Source of the DNA: Armillaria gallica
Lineage: Eukaryota > Basidiomycota > Agaricomycetes > Agaricales > Physalacriaceae
Assembly: GCA_037576215.1 (NCBI GenBank)
Contig: JBANDB010000010.1
Location: forward strand, 930,001 to 994,000
Direction of reading: 5' to 3'
Length of the DNA: 64,000 bases
Every line of letters begins with the position of its first letter. Position 1 is the first letter of the stretch. The notes under the pieces were generated by a model. That model saw nothing but the letters and a program-made list of their open reading frames with translations, did not search any database and was not told the DNA's origin. The position numbers and the translations under genes were made by a program. Below are positions 46,701 through 56,894 of the stretch, piece after piece.

Positions 46701-46811
46701 TGCAGCACTAGCGTACGGGATTGCTGAGAAAGGTTAGCACTCTCTAGTATGTTCATGTCGATCTCCCACAACTTCTCAATAGCGGCGATAATCATCCGAG
46801 GCTCAATTTGA
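43765..46811 (+). CDS. GMC oxidoreductase, very intron-rich
   Basis: FAD-dependent oxidoreductase of the glucose-methanol-choline family (CAZy AA3-like), oxidising an alcohol or sugar. At first sight it looks broken, but splicing restores a full protein over about two dozen exons. The order is MPLISLEECLSRSYDYVVVG, the 8-nt exon completing the FAD motif (VVGGGTAGL), VLVLEAGG, QENVAGRQIGWER, GKVLGGSSAVNFLAWTIP, GPLQLSFPRTLLDID, NLSILLNAYAKKLEI, ALKTPQILELSGIGRPNILE, GQGVFTMGIVNFTFL, then the C-terminal active-site text HTVGTASMLPRDKGGVVDSK and LSIAPLHVSAHTQ, ending GIAEKAAIIIRGSI with a stop at 46809-46811. No secretion signal is evident. Substrate is unknown; it resembles aryl-alcohol or choline-type members. 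Confidence 0.82.
43879..43886 (+). other. 8-nt micro-exon in the GMC FAD-binding motif
   Basis: GTGGCGGG is bounded by ATAATAG upstream and GTATAG downstream. The previous exon ends GTG GTC G and the next begins ACA GCT, so the eight bases supply exactly the residues needed for the glycine-rich VVGGGTAG motif. Confidence 0.78.
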
Positions 46812-47278
46812 ATGTTGAGACGGGCAAATTTTGAGGTTTTGAAAGGTGCATACAATTATTTGATACTTAAACAACGTGGTGGCACTCACCCGAAAGTTTG
46901 TTTCAGTAGTACTAAAGATACACGCAGTGTCAAGATGAGATGAGGGAACTTCACAAATTGAATTAATGCGCGACTGATAGTACAGTGTATAAATGGTGAA
47001 TCAAAAGCTGAACATTATCAGAGTTTGACTGACCCTCGTAAATCGTGCATATATCACTCCTCAGATGGAAGGGTGTTATTGGACTTGCGTGAATAACACC
47101 CGAATTGAAGTGAGACCAAATGTTCTAGCGATTGTATATAAACTCATCGAAAACAATCGTAGCGGTGCGAGCACCGAGTCCCCGATTATTTCCGGACCTT
47201 ATATCTTTTCCGGATCCTTCCAGTGCAAGGATGTCTCAGAACTATTTCACCTTCTATTAATCGACCATAATGACTATT
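46812..47278. other. intergenic GMC / R2 relic
   Basis: About 470 bases. A short plus-strand frame (47065-47307) has no recognised domain. Nothing else was seen. Confidence 0.4.
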
Positions 47279-47783
47279 ATGCCTCGGGCTACACAATTTC
47301 ACGTTGAACCTGTTTTAACTGCTTCGGAAGAACGTCTCGTACTTTTGCCTATCCGTTATCCAGAGGTACGCTGTGATCTCGTTGCTTTTACTCAGTTTAA
47401 ATTTTCACGAAAAGGCATATAACTTTTACAAAAAAGCACAGGCGTCCATTTGGTCTGCGGAGGAAATGAACCTTACGCAGGATCGTGTCCAGTGCGAAAC
47501 CGCCTTAACGGAACCAGAGCCGGCTATGTTTCGGCATGTTCTTACCTTCTTTGCTACAGCTAATTCCGTCGTTGACGAGAATCGTGTGGAACGATCTGCT
47601 TGTGAGGTTCAAGTGCCTGAATTTAGGCGTTTCTACGTCTTTCAGGCGATGATGGAGAACGTGCACTGGGAAGTGTACTCATTATTGATTGACACGTTCA
47701 TCCGGGATCCTGAGGAGCAGACCACACTTTTTCATGCTTTCAAAGAAATCTCAGGTGTCAGGAGAAAGGCCGATTGCTCTTGA
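47279..47783 (+). pseudogene. truncated ribonucleotide reductase small-subunit (R2) relic
   Basis: Reads MPRATQFHVEPVLTASEERL, then LVLLPIRYPE, an intron (about 47367-47415), AYNFYKKAQASIWSAEEMNL, HVLTFFATANSVVDENRVER, FYVFQAMMENVHWEVYSLLI and DTFIRDPEEQTT, clearly the N-terminal half of R2. The first iron ligand Asp (family pattern AEExDLSKD) is Asn here. The E-x-x-H pair and the radical Tyr position are kept. After RRKAD a frameshift brings a stop and the whole C-terminal half, with the remaining iron ligands, is missing. R2 makes deoxyribonucleotides; this copy cannot. The active gene must lie elsewhere. Confidence 0.8.
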
Positions 47784-48243
47784 CTTTCCGCCAGTCGCCA
47801 AGGACCCGACTCATTTCCTTAACGGTTATTCCCTCAAAGGAATCTCTGAGCTGCTCCTTAGTTCGATATAACCACGAGGGATTTGATTGTAAAGACATGT
47901 AGGACAGGTTATAGTATGAGCGCGGATGAAACTCTGCACGGGCGATTTCCTCCAAAGATATAAAGACCCGCAGATCATAAGAAACATCGTCAACCATAAA
48001 TCCAGCGTCCGTCCAGATCACTTTAATGTCCGACCACCCACTCTCAGCACTAAAAATGTTATGAAGCCACGTACAAACATGTTCCACTGTGTTAAAGGTC
48101 TCCAGGTGTAACTGAGAGAAATACAGCGGACTATAGTACTCCGGGAACTGAGAAGGAAAATGCTCCAAGTCTGTCGGGGGCACCTGACTCTCATCAAGCA
48201 CGCGTACGCGACGGCAAGGTAGTTTCGGAAGAAGAAAGGCCAT
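47758..48243 (-). CDS. hypothetical protein, 161 residues
   Basis: Single-exon frame beginning MAFLLPKLPCRRVRVLDESQ and ending KSNRPFS, with well-mixed globular composition (YYSPLYFSQLHLETFNTVEH, DLRVFISLEEIARAEF). I do not recognise a family. Its last codons overlap the antisense R2 relic by about 25 bases. It could be a lineage-specific gene, or the end of a larger gene with lost 5' exons. Confidence 0.5.
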   Translation of the reverse strand: MAFLLPKLPCRRVRVLDESQVPPTDLEHFPSQFPEYYSPLYFSQLHLETFNTVEHVCTWLHNIFSAESGWSDIKVIWTDAGFMVDDVSYDLRVFISLEEIARAEFHPRSYYNLSYMSLQSNPSWLYRTKEQLRDSFEGITVKEMSRVLGDWRKVKSNRPFS

Positions 48244-48877
48244 GCTTTAACACTGATCAAAAGCAGCAAGAACGATCAAGCCCCTTAGAAGTAGCTGCAG
48301 CACGCAGAGCGTAGTCACCAAGCGACGCCTCCTCAAGATGGAGACTGTGCACTATCAATTATTGACCGCACGAGTAAAGTGCACGATTTATCCTCTGGCG
48401 GAAGTTCAGCTATCAACCCACACCAAAAAATATAATGAAAAGAGCGTACTGAACAGATAAAGACTCCTTCAGACAGCACGCAGTTTTTTTTTTTGAGGAC
48501 TTAGAATCGAGCCTGTTTACAGCGCGGCTATTAGAGTCTAGCTCAAGGAAGGCGGGTCGTTGGAAGGATGGCGGTCGGGCGTTCACGCGGGAAAGAAACC
48601 TTCGCGATGACCAAGACGGCGAAACAATACCGTTCTCCGAAACATCCAACGAAAATATCTACCTCTCGTGACGCCTAAAATTCTAAATCGAGTAATTATG
48701 TCAAGAATCAATAAGTACAAAATGACCCCTAATCTGATGACTTGGCAGGACGATGGTCGTTATCTCACCAGTAATGCCCTCTGTCGTTTCCTCTATTCAT
48801 CGGAAAGAATCAGGGACAACTATAAATTTCACCCTCTTCGAATTTCTAAATACTAAAACCTTCCTGAAATCAAAAGA
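48244..48877. other. intergenic, nothing recognised
   Basis: About 630 bases upstream of the 161-residue frame and downstream of the hydrolase relic. A T-rich run is seen at about 48484-48494. No gene was recognised. Confidence 0.4.
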
Positions 48878-49352
48878 CCTTCTTCGACACGCCTGGCCTG
48901 AGCCAGAAAACCTTGTCTTGGATACCCTCCTCCTCAAAGACCTTGGCTAGCTCTTTCCCATTCTGCGTGGAATGTCCCCACGATTCATAGTCCCAAGATA
49001 TCCGCCTTGATCTCACGGAACAGCCGAGCGCCCTGCTTGCCATCCATGGTGACCGTCCGGGAGCAGCACCTTGACAGCAAGCACAGCGACAACGATATGG
49101 AACTTGTCGCGTATCTGGACCAGCTCCTCGAAGTAGCCGGAGAAACAGATGGCATTCGGTAACCCGTCTGTGCTCCCGAATTCGGGCGCCTTTAGAATGA
49201 ACCCGGTGTATTCGCCCCCCGGCAGATGCTGGCAGGGCGTTCCGGTCACCTGGAAGTGCTTCCCGCCCGCCTCAAGCGGCACCGTTTCCCAGGGCCGGAT
49301 GCCGCGGACGCCGGGCCGCGGGTGCAGCTTCTTGGCGCGCTTCCAGCTCTTT
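48878..49352 (-). pseudogene. metallo-beta-lactamase-fold hydrolase relic
   Basis: The minus strand reads RPGVRGIRPWETVPLEAGGK, FQVTGTPCQHLPGGEYTGFI, GLPNAICFSGYFEELVQIRD and, after frame changes, MDGKQGARLFREIKADILG, YESWGHSTQNGKELAKVFEE and DKVFWLRPGVSKK. This is the C-terminal half of an MBL-fold hydrolase family of fungi and bacteria. The GDT metal-site motif is degraded to GYF, the residues around the expected PMH motif are deleted, and at least two frameshifts are present; the N-terminal half is absent. The stretch is visibly more GC-rich than its flanks. Confidence 0.72.
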
Positions 49353-50095
49353 ATCCCGGCAGAAATTTACTTTGTAAAGACATTCTTATATCAAGTATTC
49401 ATATCTCATAAATCTGCCACATTTCAAAGCTGTAGTATAGAAATTCATGTACTTTATGAAATGGTAGCTACCTCGGCTGCTCCGCGGAATCGGACATCGA
49501 CATCTCGTCGAATGGAAGGACGATTCACTCGGACGAATGTCCGACCAGACATATATTTGCAACCTTACCAGTTGCTGAGCAGAACCCACCGTCCGTCAGG
49601 GTTCCTTGTACGCAGACCCTTCACTACATGCACTCGTAAATGAGGCAGTCATCACTACCGATGAATGGGAACGGACACTCGAAAAGAACAACTGATCGCA
49701 GAAGGATCCTAATCTGACTTATGGCTAGACTCGAACCATCGGTTGATGACAGCCGATCAACTAGAGAATAGGACTTATGGCTGGCCGATTGGAGATCCTC
49801 CTCCTCTTGTTCCTCCGAATATACCTTCCTGAGTCGGATTTCAGAGGTATCCGTCTATATTAGAGAATGTCGAGTTTGGTTTGGGAAGTTCCTATTACTC
49901 TGGAATCTCGCTCACGAGAAGTATAAGAAGCGCACGTCTCTCTCTCTCCCAATCCGGGACTCTCGTTAGTCGCTTAGGCAGCTCGAGTCATCAAACGACG
50001 CCAGGGACTGGTTTGAGTCTAAGCACATTTGCACCTGAATTACAACACCACAGGGTGTGAAGGACTACAATTGGATTTGTCGTATGCTTGCTGGT
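49353..50095. other. intergenic, nothing firm
   Basis: About 740 bases with no gene recognised. A short motif, ACTTATGGCT followed by A/G-G, occurs twice (near 49718 and 49773). A tRNA-like T-arm at 49728-49745 was examined and rejected. Confidence 0.4.
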
Positions 50096-51313
50096 CTAAG
50101 AACTGCCAAAAACACCTTTACTCGAGGACAGCTCTGCGCCGAGCTTGTAGCCAAGAACCTGGGGTGGGAAAATAAGTACTGAGAGTAAGGTGAAGCAAGT
50201 GAGAGCATGCCTTGTCCCAATCCATCTTTTGCCTGGTAAGAGGCAAAGCGCGTCGTAGGCCCTTGAAAGTCTTCTCGCCCATGTCCTGATAGGTGTCGTT
50301 CAATATTGACTGGAACTTGCCTTCCTCTGACTCGATGAGGGCGAGGATTTTGGTAGTGGACGTAGCTGGGGAGGAGGTGACGATAGCGGAGGGGAGAGTT
50401 ATTGAAACGGTGTGTGTCGTGGCGAGTTGTACCTATAGACAGATGAACAGGACAAGGGATAGGATGGAGGGAGGGATCACTGACGTTTCCCTGCTCGTAA
50501 TAATGTACGTTGACGAGCACCTTCCCATCGACCTTGTGCTCGTTGAGATCAACGATGTACTCTGAGCGCCATCGGCCTGACCTGTGCGATGGGTTCAGAT
50601 CGAGGGCCGGTAAGCATGCATAGGCGCGCACCAGTAGTTTGAGGGGTTGTACTTGTTCGCGACGACTTGAATGACGAACTGGTTCGGCGAGGAGGTGCTT
50701 GAGAACACTGAGGAGACGCCGTCGTGGAAGTGGGCGGAGAGGTATTGGAGTGTCGCCTTTTCTAGCACGGAGCTGAGGGGATGGTTAGGGGAGCTGAGGC
50801 GCAGTGTGTGTGCGCAGCGTACCGGAAGGGTTCTGAGTCTTCGTTTGGGTCTACGGGTTGTGGGTCTGACGCTTCCTGTAAGAATAGCTGAGGATGAGTT
50901 CGTGTATAGCGGCGAGTAACACACCAGGATGAGATGGTCAAACGCGAAGCTGGTCTGGGAGCGAGGATCCAGAAAGCGTTCTGTGCCGTCAACCCTTGCT
51001 GCCTCGCTGACGATGGACTAGGTCGATATCAGCATCAGGCGACGACAAGTGACCGGCGCCTACTTGATGATCTGTTCCGGGGACGTCTACAGCCATGAAC
51101 TGGGCGAGGTTGTACTCGCGCAGTGCAGGGAGGACGCCTTCTTGGAGGCTGTCGTCGTCGGATATGATATTTCGGACATCTTTCAAGGAAGTGTTAGTGG
51201 GGATGCGTTGGTTGGAAGGCGGAGGAGGCACCGTTGAGGACGTCGTTTATTTCTCCTGGTGGGGATTGGAGGAGGAAGCTGCAGGCGGCATCGATTCGCT
51301 CTTTTGCATCCAT
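50096..51313 (-). CDS. CAP1: F-actin-capping protein subunit alpha
   Basis: Alpha subunit of the heterodimer that caps actin-filament barbed ends. The start at 51313 gives MDAKERIDAACSFLLQSPPG followed by EINDVLN. Later exons give DVRNIISDDDSL, REYNLAQFMAVDVPGTDHQ, FAFDHLIL, NPSNYW and SGRWRSEYIVDLNEHKVDGK, then VNVHYYEQGNVQ. The C-terminus, VLGYKLGAELSSSKGVFGSS with the stop at 50096-50098, fits the actin-binding tail of the alpha subunit. About seven short introns. Family membership is clear from the colinear motifs. Confidence 0.92.
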
Positions 51314-51359
51314 GGTCAGAAGGAAGATCGTGACTTGCCATAATGGGCTACACTCTTTA

Positions 51360-52061
51360 TTATAAACGCCTTGGTTTCCATTCCTTTGTACACAGGTAAA
51401 ATGAATCGACGTTGGCTGCTACTCTAATTTTCCGAGGCCTGCGATGAGGCCTATCTTTCCTTCTCCCCCAAGCATCATTCAGGTCTTTATAGAACATATC
51501 TCTCAACCAAGTGGTCGCAATGTCGGGCTTCACATCTGGAACTGGCGCGATTTGGGGTTCCTCTTCGTCGTGGTCAATATCCATCGGGTCATCGACGGGT
51601 GAAGGCGGACGTGGACGCGGGGAATCAATTATTTCGATGGGAGATGACCGGCGTCGAGATGAACTCGGGAGGTCCTCAGGCTCGCTGTCACTGGATATCG
51701 AGATGACCTCCACTGGCGCCACTCGTTTGGCTGGTCTCTCGTCTGCCACCGTTGCCGCCCGTTTCCCCAGGCTGGTTACCCTTTCTCCCTTCGTCCCTGT
51801 GCAGTAACCGCACTTCCACGACAGTAGGCTATTTTCGAGGTCTGGGATATCACGAAACGTAGCGCTGAGGATGCTTGTCAGGCGATCTTGGCTGAGAGGA
51901 GGTTTGTGGCATGCTAGAAGGAGTGGATGTTAGCCGGCGTTGGTATTCAATACACAAAATGCGAACTTGCAATGATGGTAGGACGTCTTGCATCGCGAAC
52001 ATGTCAACAGATAGGCAGTGTACACGGTATGTGTGCCCTTACACTCCACGCAGGCAGACAT
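51360..52061 (-). CDS. PHD-type zinc-finger protein with SUMO-interaction-like motifs
   Basis: The start at 52061 gives MSACVECKGTHTVYTAYLLT, then CSRCKTSYHHC, one intron (about 51913-51967), CHKPPLSQDR and WKCGYC, together the Cys4-His-Cys3 arrangement of a PHD finger, which usually reads histone tails. The C-terminal half is disordered with acidic, Ser-rich stretches: EVISISSDSEPEDLPS and IEIIDSPRPRPP, each a hydrophobic core followed by acidic/Ser residues, the layout of a SUMO-interaction motif. About 210-220 residues. Divergent from the SAP-like gene with 206 bases between starts. Chromatin role is inferred from domain type only. Confidence 0.72.
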
Positions 52062-52267
52062 CCTGGCTGTAGAGTCGAAGGGCCCGGGCCGATATTCCGC
52101 TGAGTTGAAGCGGAGCTTAAATCGTGCTTCACCTCCTAAGATTGCTCCTCAGTAAACAACCGCGACGCGTCCCATACAGAACGCGTCAAACTTGCCTTTT
52201 ACCTTCCCGTGGGTCACTCTGGCTCCTTCTCCACCTTTCTTATCTTCTTCTGCCAGTTTTACACGCC

Positions 52268-54583
52268 ATGCAAGTCAATTTCACCGAAGATGCCCTCAAG
52301 AAACTCCTCGTCGCTCAGCTGAAGGCTATATGCAAAGAACGACACCTCACTGGCGTCTCCAAGCTAACTAAAGCACTGCTGATACAGAAGATTCTTGATC
52401 ACCAAGGGAAACAATCTGAACAAGCGACCTCTCCTGCTGTTGATATCGACGCGTCCAAAACTGCATCTACTACTCAGAATGTACCCAAACAGCCTCAACC
52501 AAAAGCTCCTCTTACTCCTACCCAAGACGTACTCAAACAGCCTCCGAGTCAACCGAAAGTTCCTTCCGCCTTATCTCGAGATGTCTCCGTGCTTTCTGGT
52601 CCTTCCGTCTTGACTCAGCCATCTCAGCCATTTCCGCCCTCGTCTCTAAACCCTTCATTTGCCTCTCAGTCTTCCGCTCTTTCTCAGGCGTACCGTCAGT
52701 CTCAAAAGCAGCCTCCCAAGGCCGAACTCCCTCGACGACTTATTACTCAGTCCAAAACTCCTGCTCTCCCTCCCAACAATATATCAATCCCCAAAACGTC
52801 CGATGCACAGATCAAACAGTCTACTAAACCCGTGCCCAAAGTCCTCAACAGATCTTCAGTTTCGTCCCTTCCTCCCAAAGCACCCTCAGCAATCCCTTCC
52901 TCTTTGTTCTCTCGTGATGCAAACGTTTCTCATCTTCATTCTGACTCTGTCGCCGCGACTTCTCCTGCAGCTCCGGCTAAACCCTTGACGAAAAAACGCT
53001 CTGCCCCGAAGGAAGCTGACCAGAAGAGTAAGAAACAGAAGCTACCTCCAAAACCGATACCCTTCCTGTTCCCTCCCAAAGCCGCCTCGGTCTCTAAAGA
53101 AAACGTCCGAAACCCAGGAAAGGCCGTAACTCTGACAGGCACTGGAAAGCGCTTCACTCCTCTCATCATCAAGAAGCCCGCTCCTATGCCCTCGAAAAGC
53201 CTCGCAACCACTTCTAGCAACACATACCTCGATTTTCCGGATTTCCCACCCATCTCGCTGAACAACATCACTTTGCCGCCTTCGATGGCTCAGCGTAGAC
53301 TGGTAACTCGCATCGCCATTATACTGAGTCAAGTCTACGAGGAGGATCTCAAGCAGTGTGTTCTGGTCTCACGGATGTTCCGATATGCTGGTAGGCTGAT
53401 TTTGTCTCCGATTGACTAACCTGACGCTTCGATAGTTTATCTTTCCGCAAGCCAAAAAATCCTGCGAGATTTCCCTGGACGCCGATTCGCGCTTCTTCTT
53501 GAGGCTTATCCGCAGAATATGACTAACATGTGGCCGTACCTGCGGCTAAGAAAGCAGGAGGTGGCGCAGCGACGGGGGATGTATGAGGCGTCGTTTCTCT
53601 CTAGGGTGTTTGAACGGAACAAAGCGATTATATCTCCCCGACTGTGGACTAGTCCTGACCATGAACATCAGGCTATGGTGGCTGTTCGGTGCGCTTTTGT
53701 GCTACCTCTGTGGAGCAGCGCTTGCTGACACTAGTATTGAAGGTTCCTGTTGACACGGCTTTTCTTCAGCGTGTCTGTAGGCGGGGACAGCCAGGACTGG
53801 ATGTCGGGGACGGTGGTCGATGCGCAGGAAGTCATCAAAGGTGAGATCTGGTGCATCACCATGCAGCATCACACCGTCAGAGAATCCTTCTACGTTCTCG
53901 AAGCGACGTGTGAGGTCGTCGGCCATCCTCCCGCGAGTCAACTCGACACTCTCCCAATTCGCGCGGACTGGTCTGCGTATATAGAGCATAGGTCTTCCGT
54001 GCATCCGACGATGATGGAGCATATATGCTGGACCAACCACGAGGAGTACGACCGGGGGATCAGCAGGCACTGGTTGAAGAGGATGCGACGCGAAGGTAAG
54101 GTGGGCGCGGCGCTGGAAGTCATCGCGGGGCGGTATGTCCTCGCGTGTGTCGTTGGTAACAGGTTCGTGTTGCCCTGGCAGTGGGATGTTGAATCTGATT
54201 GCGCTCGACGGGCAGTGTCAGTGGGAGGTGGAAGTCCTCCTCGGAGATGGCCCAGGATTTTTCTGGCCTGGCGTCAACCTCAGCGCTGAAGATAAACGTG
54301 AAGAACCAGCGCGTGAACCTTTTCCTGCCCGCGTATGTGGTTTATAAAATGTGGAGTGATCCTTCTGATTGATTATGGTTTCAGGCATCATTATGTGGAG
54401 AGCGTGCATGTCAAGACTTCGGGGGGTGAGCCGCTGCATCCTGCGTTGGCGGTGGTGCAGACGCCTGGGAGGGAGTATTTCGTGTTGAGGGATAATGGGA
54501 TGCAGGTTGGGTGTGAGGAGGAGGGGGTTGGGGAGGTGTGGATGGGGTTGTTGGGGTGTGATGATTGTGGACGGGCTTATTGA
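52268..54583 (+). CDS. SAP-like-domain protein conserved in mushrooms
   Basis: The start at 52268 gives MQVNFTEDALKKLLVAQLKA followed by ICKERHLTGVSKLTKALLIQ, a SAP-like helix-turn-helix fold found in DNA/RNA-binding proteins. A long Ser/Pro/Lys-rich disordered region with KKRSAPKEADQKSKKQKLPP (a likely nuclear localisation signal) follows. The C-terminal part (about 53280-54583, several exons) is globular, with LPPSMAQRRLVTRIAIILSQ, RFALLLEAYPQNMTNMWPY, CWTNHEEYDRGISRHWLKRM and GLLGCDDCGRAY at the end. I recognise no named family for this part. Probably nuclear. Confidence 0.75.
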
Positions 54584-55253
54584 TGTTCGAATGTATTTTC
54601 CGGTTCAGGAAGACTCCGAACCTTGACAATTGTAAACTGCTGGAGCCTCTTGGCCCCAACTCTGTACTGTTTTCTCTGCAAAACTTAAAAGCAATAATCG
54701 AGTAGGGAATGACCAGCAGAAGAGATTGTTCCTGGCTAGTACGTCGTGTGGGTAGTAATGAAGAAATATGTTCAGCATATGCCTGGCATGTATGTATACA
54801 AGAGTGACTCGTGGGACACCGCAGAGCAGAGCACAGTATGCAGTATGTCAGATAACGCTTCGACGCAAGATACTCGTTCAATCTCTGTAAACCTTTTGGA
54901 AGCAAGCCATTTTCGCCGCCAAAAATACAGTATCCAGCGAGAGACTAACTGATAGACTGGCAGCGAATCAGCACAGTCATCGGTGACTGACCCACGGTGG
55001 AGACATGGCTCCAAGAGATTAGATCGTGGGGGTCAGAAGTGTGCTTGTATTTCGGCAGTTTGAACTCTCCCCAGGGGCTTCCAGGGATGTGTGGAGTATT
55101 CAGGTGAAAGAAAAACTGTGGAAGATTATGAGTGGGAATGGTTGATACGGAGTGTGGATGGATTTACTGTCTCCGTCCATGTCCAAGGTCGTAGGGATTT
55201 GAAACCTAGATGTGCGAACCAAGCATACTGAGAAGAGTTTATTGTGGTTGTCA
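54584..55253. other. intergenic, nothing recognised
   Basis: About 670 bases between the SAP-like gene and the hypothetical protein downstream. It should hold 3' flanks of two convergent genes. Frames here are short; an antisense frame over the SAP-like 3' end is judged a shadow. Confidence 0.45.
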
Positions 55254-55888
55254 CTACGAACGAGTCAGATCAGAGCTTGTAGCATGGGGACTGGTCTCAC
55301 CAAGTTCCAGGCGCTTTCGAATATATGGATGCTTGTCTCCGAAGATATCCAGGATTTTCTGTTTGTGATTCAGTAACCACGTCTCAAAATGAGTTCCGAC
55401 AAGCTCTGTGAGGCAAGCCCGCCCCAGTGTAAGGAAAAGCTCTTCTGGCCTGTCGAATCCGACAGGTATATTATGCAATCTTCTGGGGTCGGTCTGAGGT
55501 CAGGCTTCTTTGAAGATAAAGGAGGCACGAACGATGTCATCTGATTCAAAGCTCTGAGAAAAGGTCTCGGGTCGAGAAATCCGTATTCGCGGTCCCACGG
55601 CGGGTCCGGACAATGCTTCGGGTTGACGACCAACTTGGTCATACCACTTTCAAGAAGAGATGGGATAGAGTCAAGTCGGGCATCCGTCGACGACTCTCCC
55701 GGATCGATAGCGTTGAACAATACGATAAATTTCCTGGTAAGCGGATCGATGTAACCCACAGATCCAAGTGGGATGAGTTGTTCAAGCATTGGTATATCTC
55801 GGTTTGTATAATCTTCTAAACGGTATGTACTTAGTACCTGAATACGGAGAGATATGACAACACACCAATAATTGTCCTGTGGATCCAA
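55254..55888 (-). CDS. hypothetical protein of a mushroom-specific family
   Basis: Text LEDYTNRDIPMLEQLIPLGS then VGYIDPLTRKFIVLFNAIDP resembles a family widespread in Agaricomycetes without assigned function. A probable intron at about 55494-55532 (GTGCCT...CTCAG) links to RRLHNIPVGFDRPEELFLTL and FETWLLNHKQKILDIFGDKH, ending near 55254. The start is uncertain: the frame is open from 55888, overlapping the 3' end of the next gene on the same strand, so the true start may be an exon nearer 55830, or the two could be one spliced gene. Confidence 0.5.
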
Positions 55889-56667
55889 TATGCCCGACTG
55901 TATTCACTGCCAAACATAACACGGCGTGCAAAGTCTGGTTCTACAATTTCGTATTGCAAGGGGTCGTTCTGTTTGATGAAAGAGATCCCAGAGTCGACTG
56001 GAATATCGATATCAATATCGGTAATCAACGAAGACAGACATTTCCATTGGTTGAGAGGAGTAATCAGTCTTCTCGTTAAGTCAGTAGTTCCCCCGGTGAT
56101 GGAGAGATGTTCGACTCGGCGGTCGATGGTGGGTCTCTCACAATCGCAGGAACGAGAACGGTGATCTGGCATCCGGTCAAATACCCAAGAACGATAGCGG
56201 TAGAGGATCGTTAGCCGTGTTATCTGGGGGGGAATCCAGAAGCTGGGGATGTGCACAAAGGAATCGTCGAGATAGTCGACAGAGATATGGATTCCGTGGC
56301 GAGGTGTCTTAGGGCCGTAGAATAGCTTTCGAAGTATGGACTCTATCCCCGTGTTTACCGCAATAGAAGGTTCGCATGCGATAACCACAACACGCTGTGG
56401 CATGACCACATACTCAACCCGAAATGTCAGAGTACGGCAAAGCAGAGGATTCGAAATTGAGGACAGAGACTTGATGGTGTATAACTGACCTTCGTTGTAG
56501 GAGAGGGGGATCATCGAGTGCATGGAGTTGACCTCCTTGATGATGGCAGCCCATTGTTTGGATACGAGGGAGATATTCCTGAAGGTTTTGATGTGCTCCT
56601 CGGTGGAAGTAAGGTCGGTCCAGGAGTCAGTGAGGATGCGTGTAATCAGCTCGACAAGAAGCGCCAT
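55831..56667 (-). CDS. F-box-like protein
   Basis: The start at 56667 gives MALLVELITRILTDSWTDLT, then FRNISLVSKQWAAIIKEVNS, an F-box-like N-terminus (LVxEIxxxI ... SLVSKxW). The remaining about 230 residues contain LLCRTLTFRVEY and IHISVDYLDDSFVHIPSFWI and lack a known domain. A frame of 278 residues without introns. Divergent from the SIKE gene by 227 bases. Confidence 0.68.
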   Translation of the reverse strand: MALLVELITRILTDSWTDLTSTEEHIKTFRNISLVSKQWAAIIKEVNSMHSMIPLSYNEGQLYTIKSLSSISNPLLCRTLTFRVEYVVMPQRVVVIACEPSIAVNTGIESILRKLFYGPKTPRHGIHISVDYLDDSFVHIPSFWIPPQITRLTILYRYRSWVFDRMPDHRSRSCDCERPTIDRRVEHLSITGGTTDLTRRLITPLNQWKCLSSLITDIDIDIPVDSGISFIKQNDPLQYEIVEPDFARRVMFGSEYSRAYWIHRTIIGVLSYLSVFRY

Positions 56668-56894
56668 AGGTAGATGAAAGTTGCTCTGGATCCTATAACT
56701 GAAGAGGAAAAGCACAGATTTCTGGTGCCAATACGGGTGAGACTGCAATATTCAAGACCTCGAAGTTGTTCTGAAAATGATCCGTAGAAGATGTTTGTTC
56801 CTGGAGCACGTGCTACGTGTCCCATCTTGGTCAGTGCCTCCCGCCGGCCTCGACCTCGACTGCGATTTGAGACTCGCCTGCTGGACAGCTCATC

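Noticed and set aside
49149..49643. Plus-strand open frame of 164 codons.
   Set aside because: Antisense shadow of the GC-rich MBL hydrolase relic; it carries no domain, whereas the minus strand clearly does.
49718..49790. tRNA-like segment on the minus strand with a GGTTCGAGTC T-loop.
   Set aside because: The T-stem has two mismatches, the putative anticodon loop is six bases and lacks the U33 position, and no acceptor stem forms.
54411..54905. Antisense open frame of 164 codons over the end of the SAP-like gene.
   Set aside because: Pro/Thr-rich mirror of the Gly/Val-rich C-terminal codons of the + strand gene; no independent motif.
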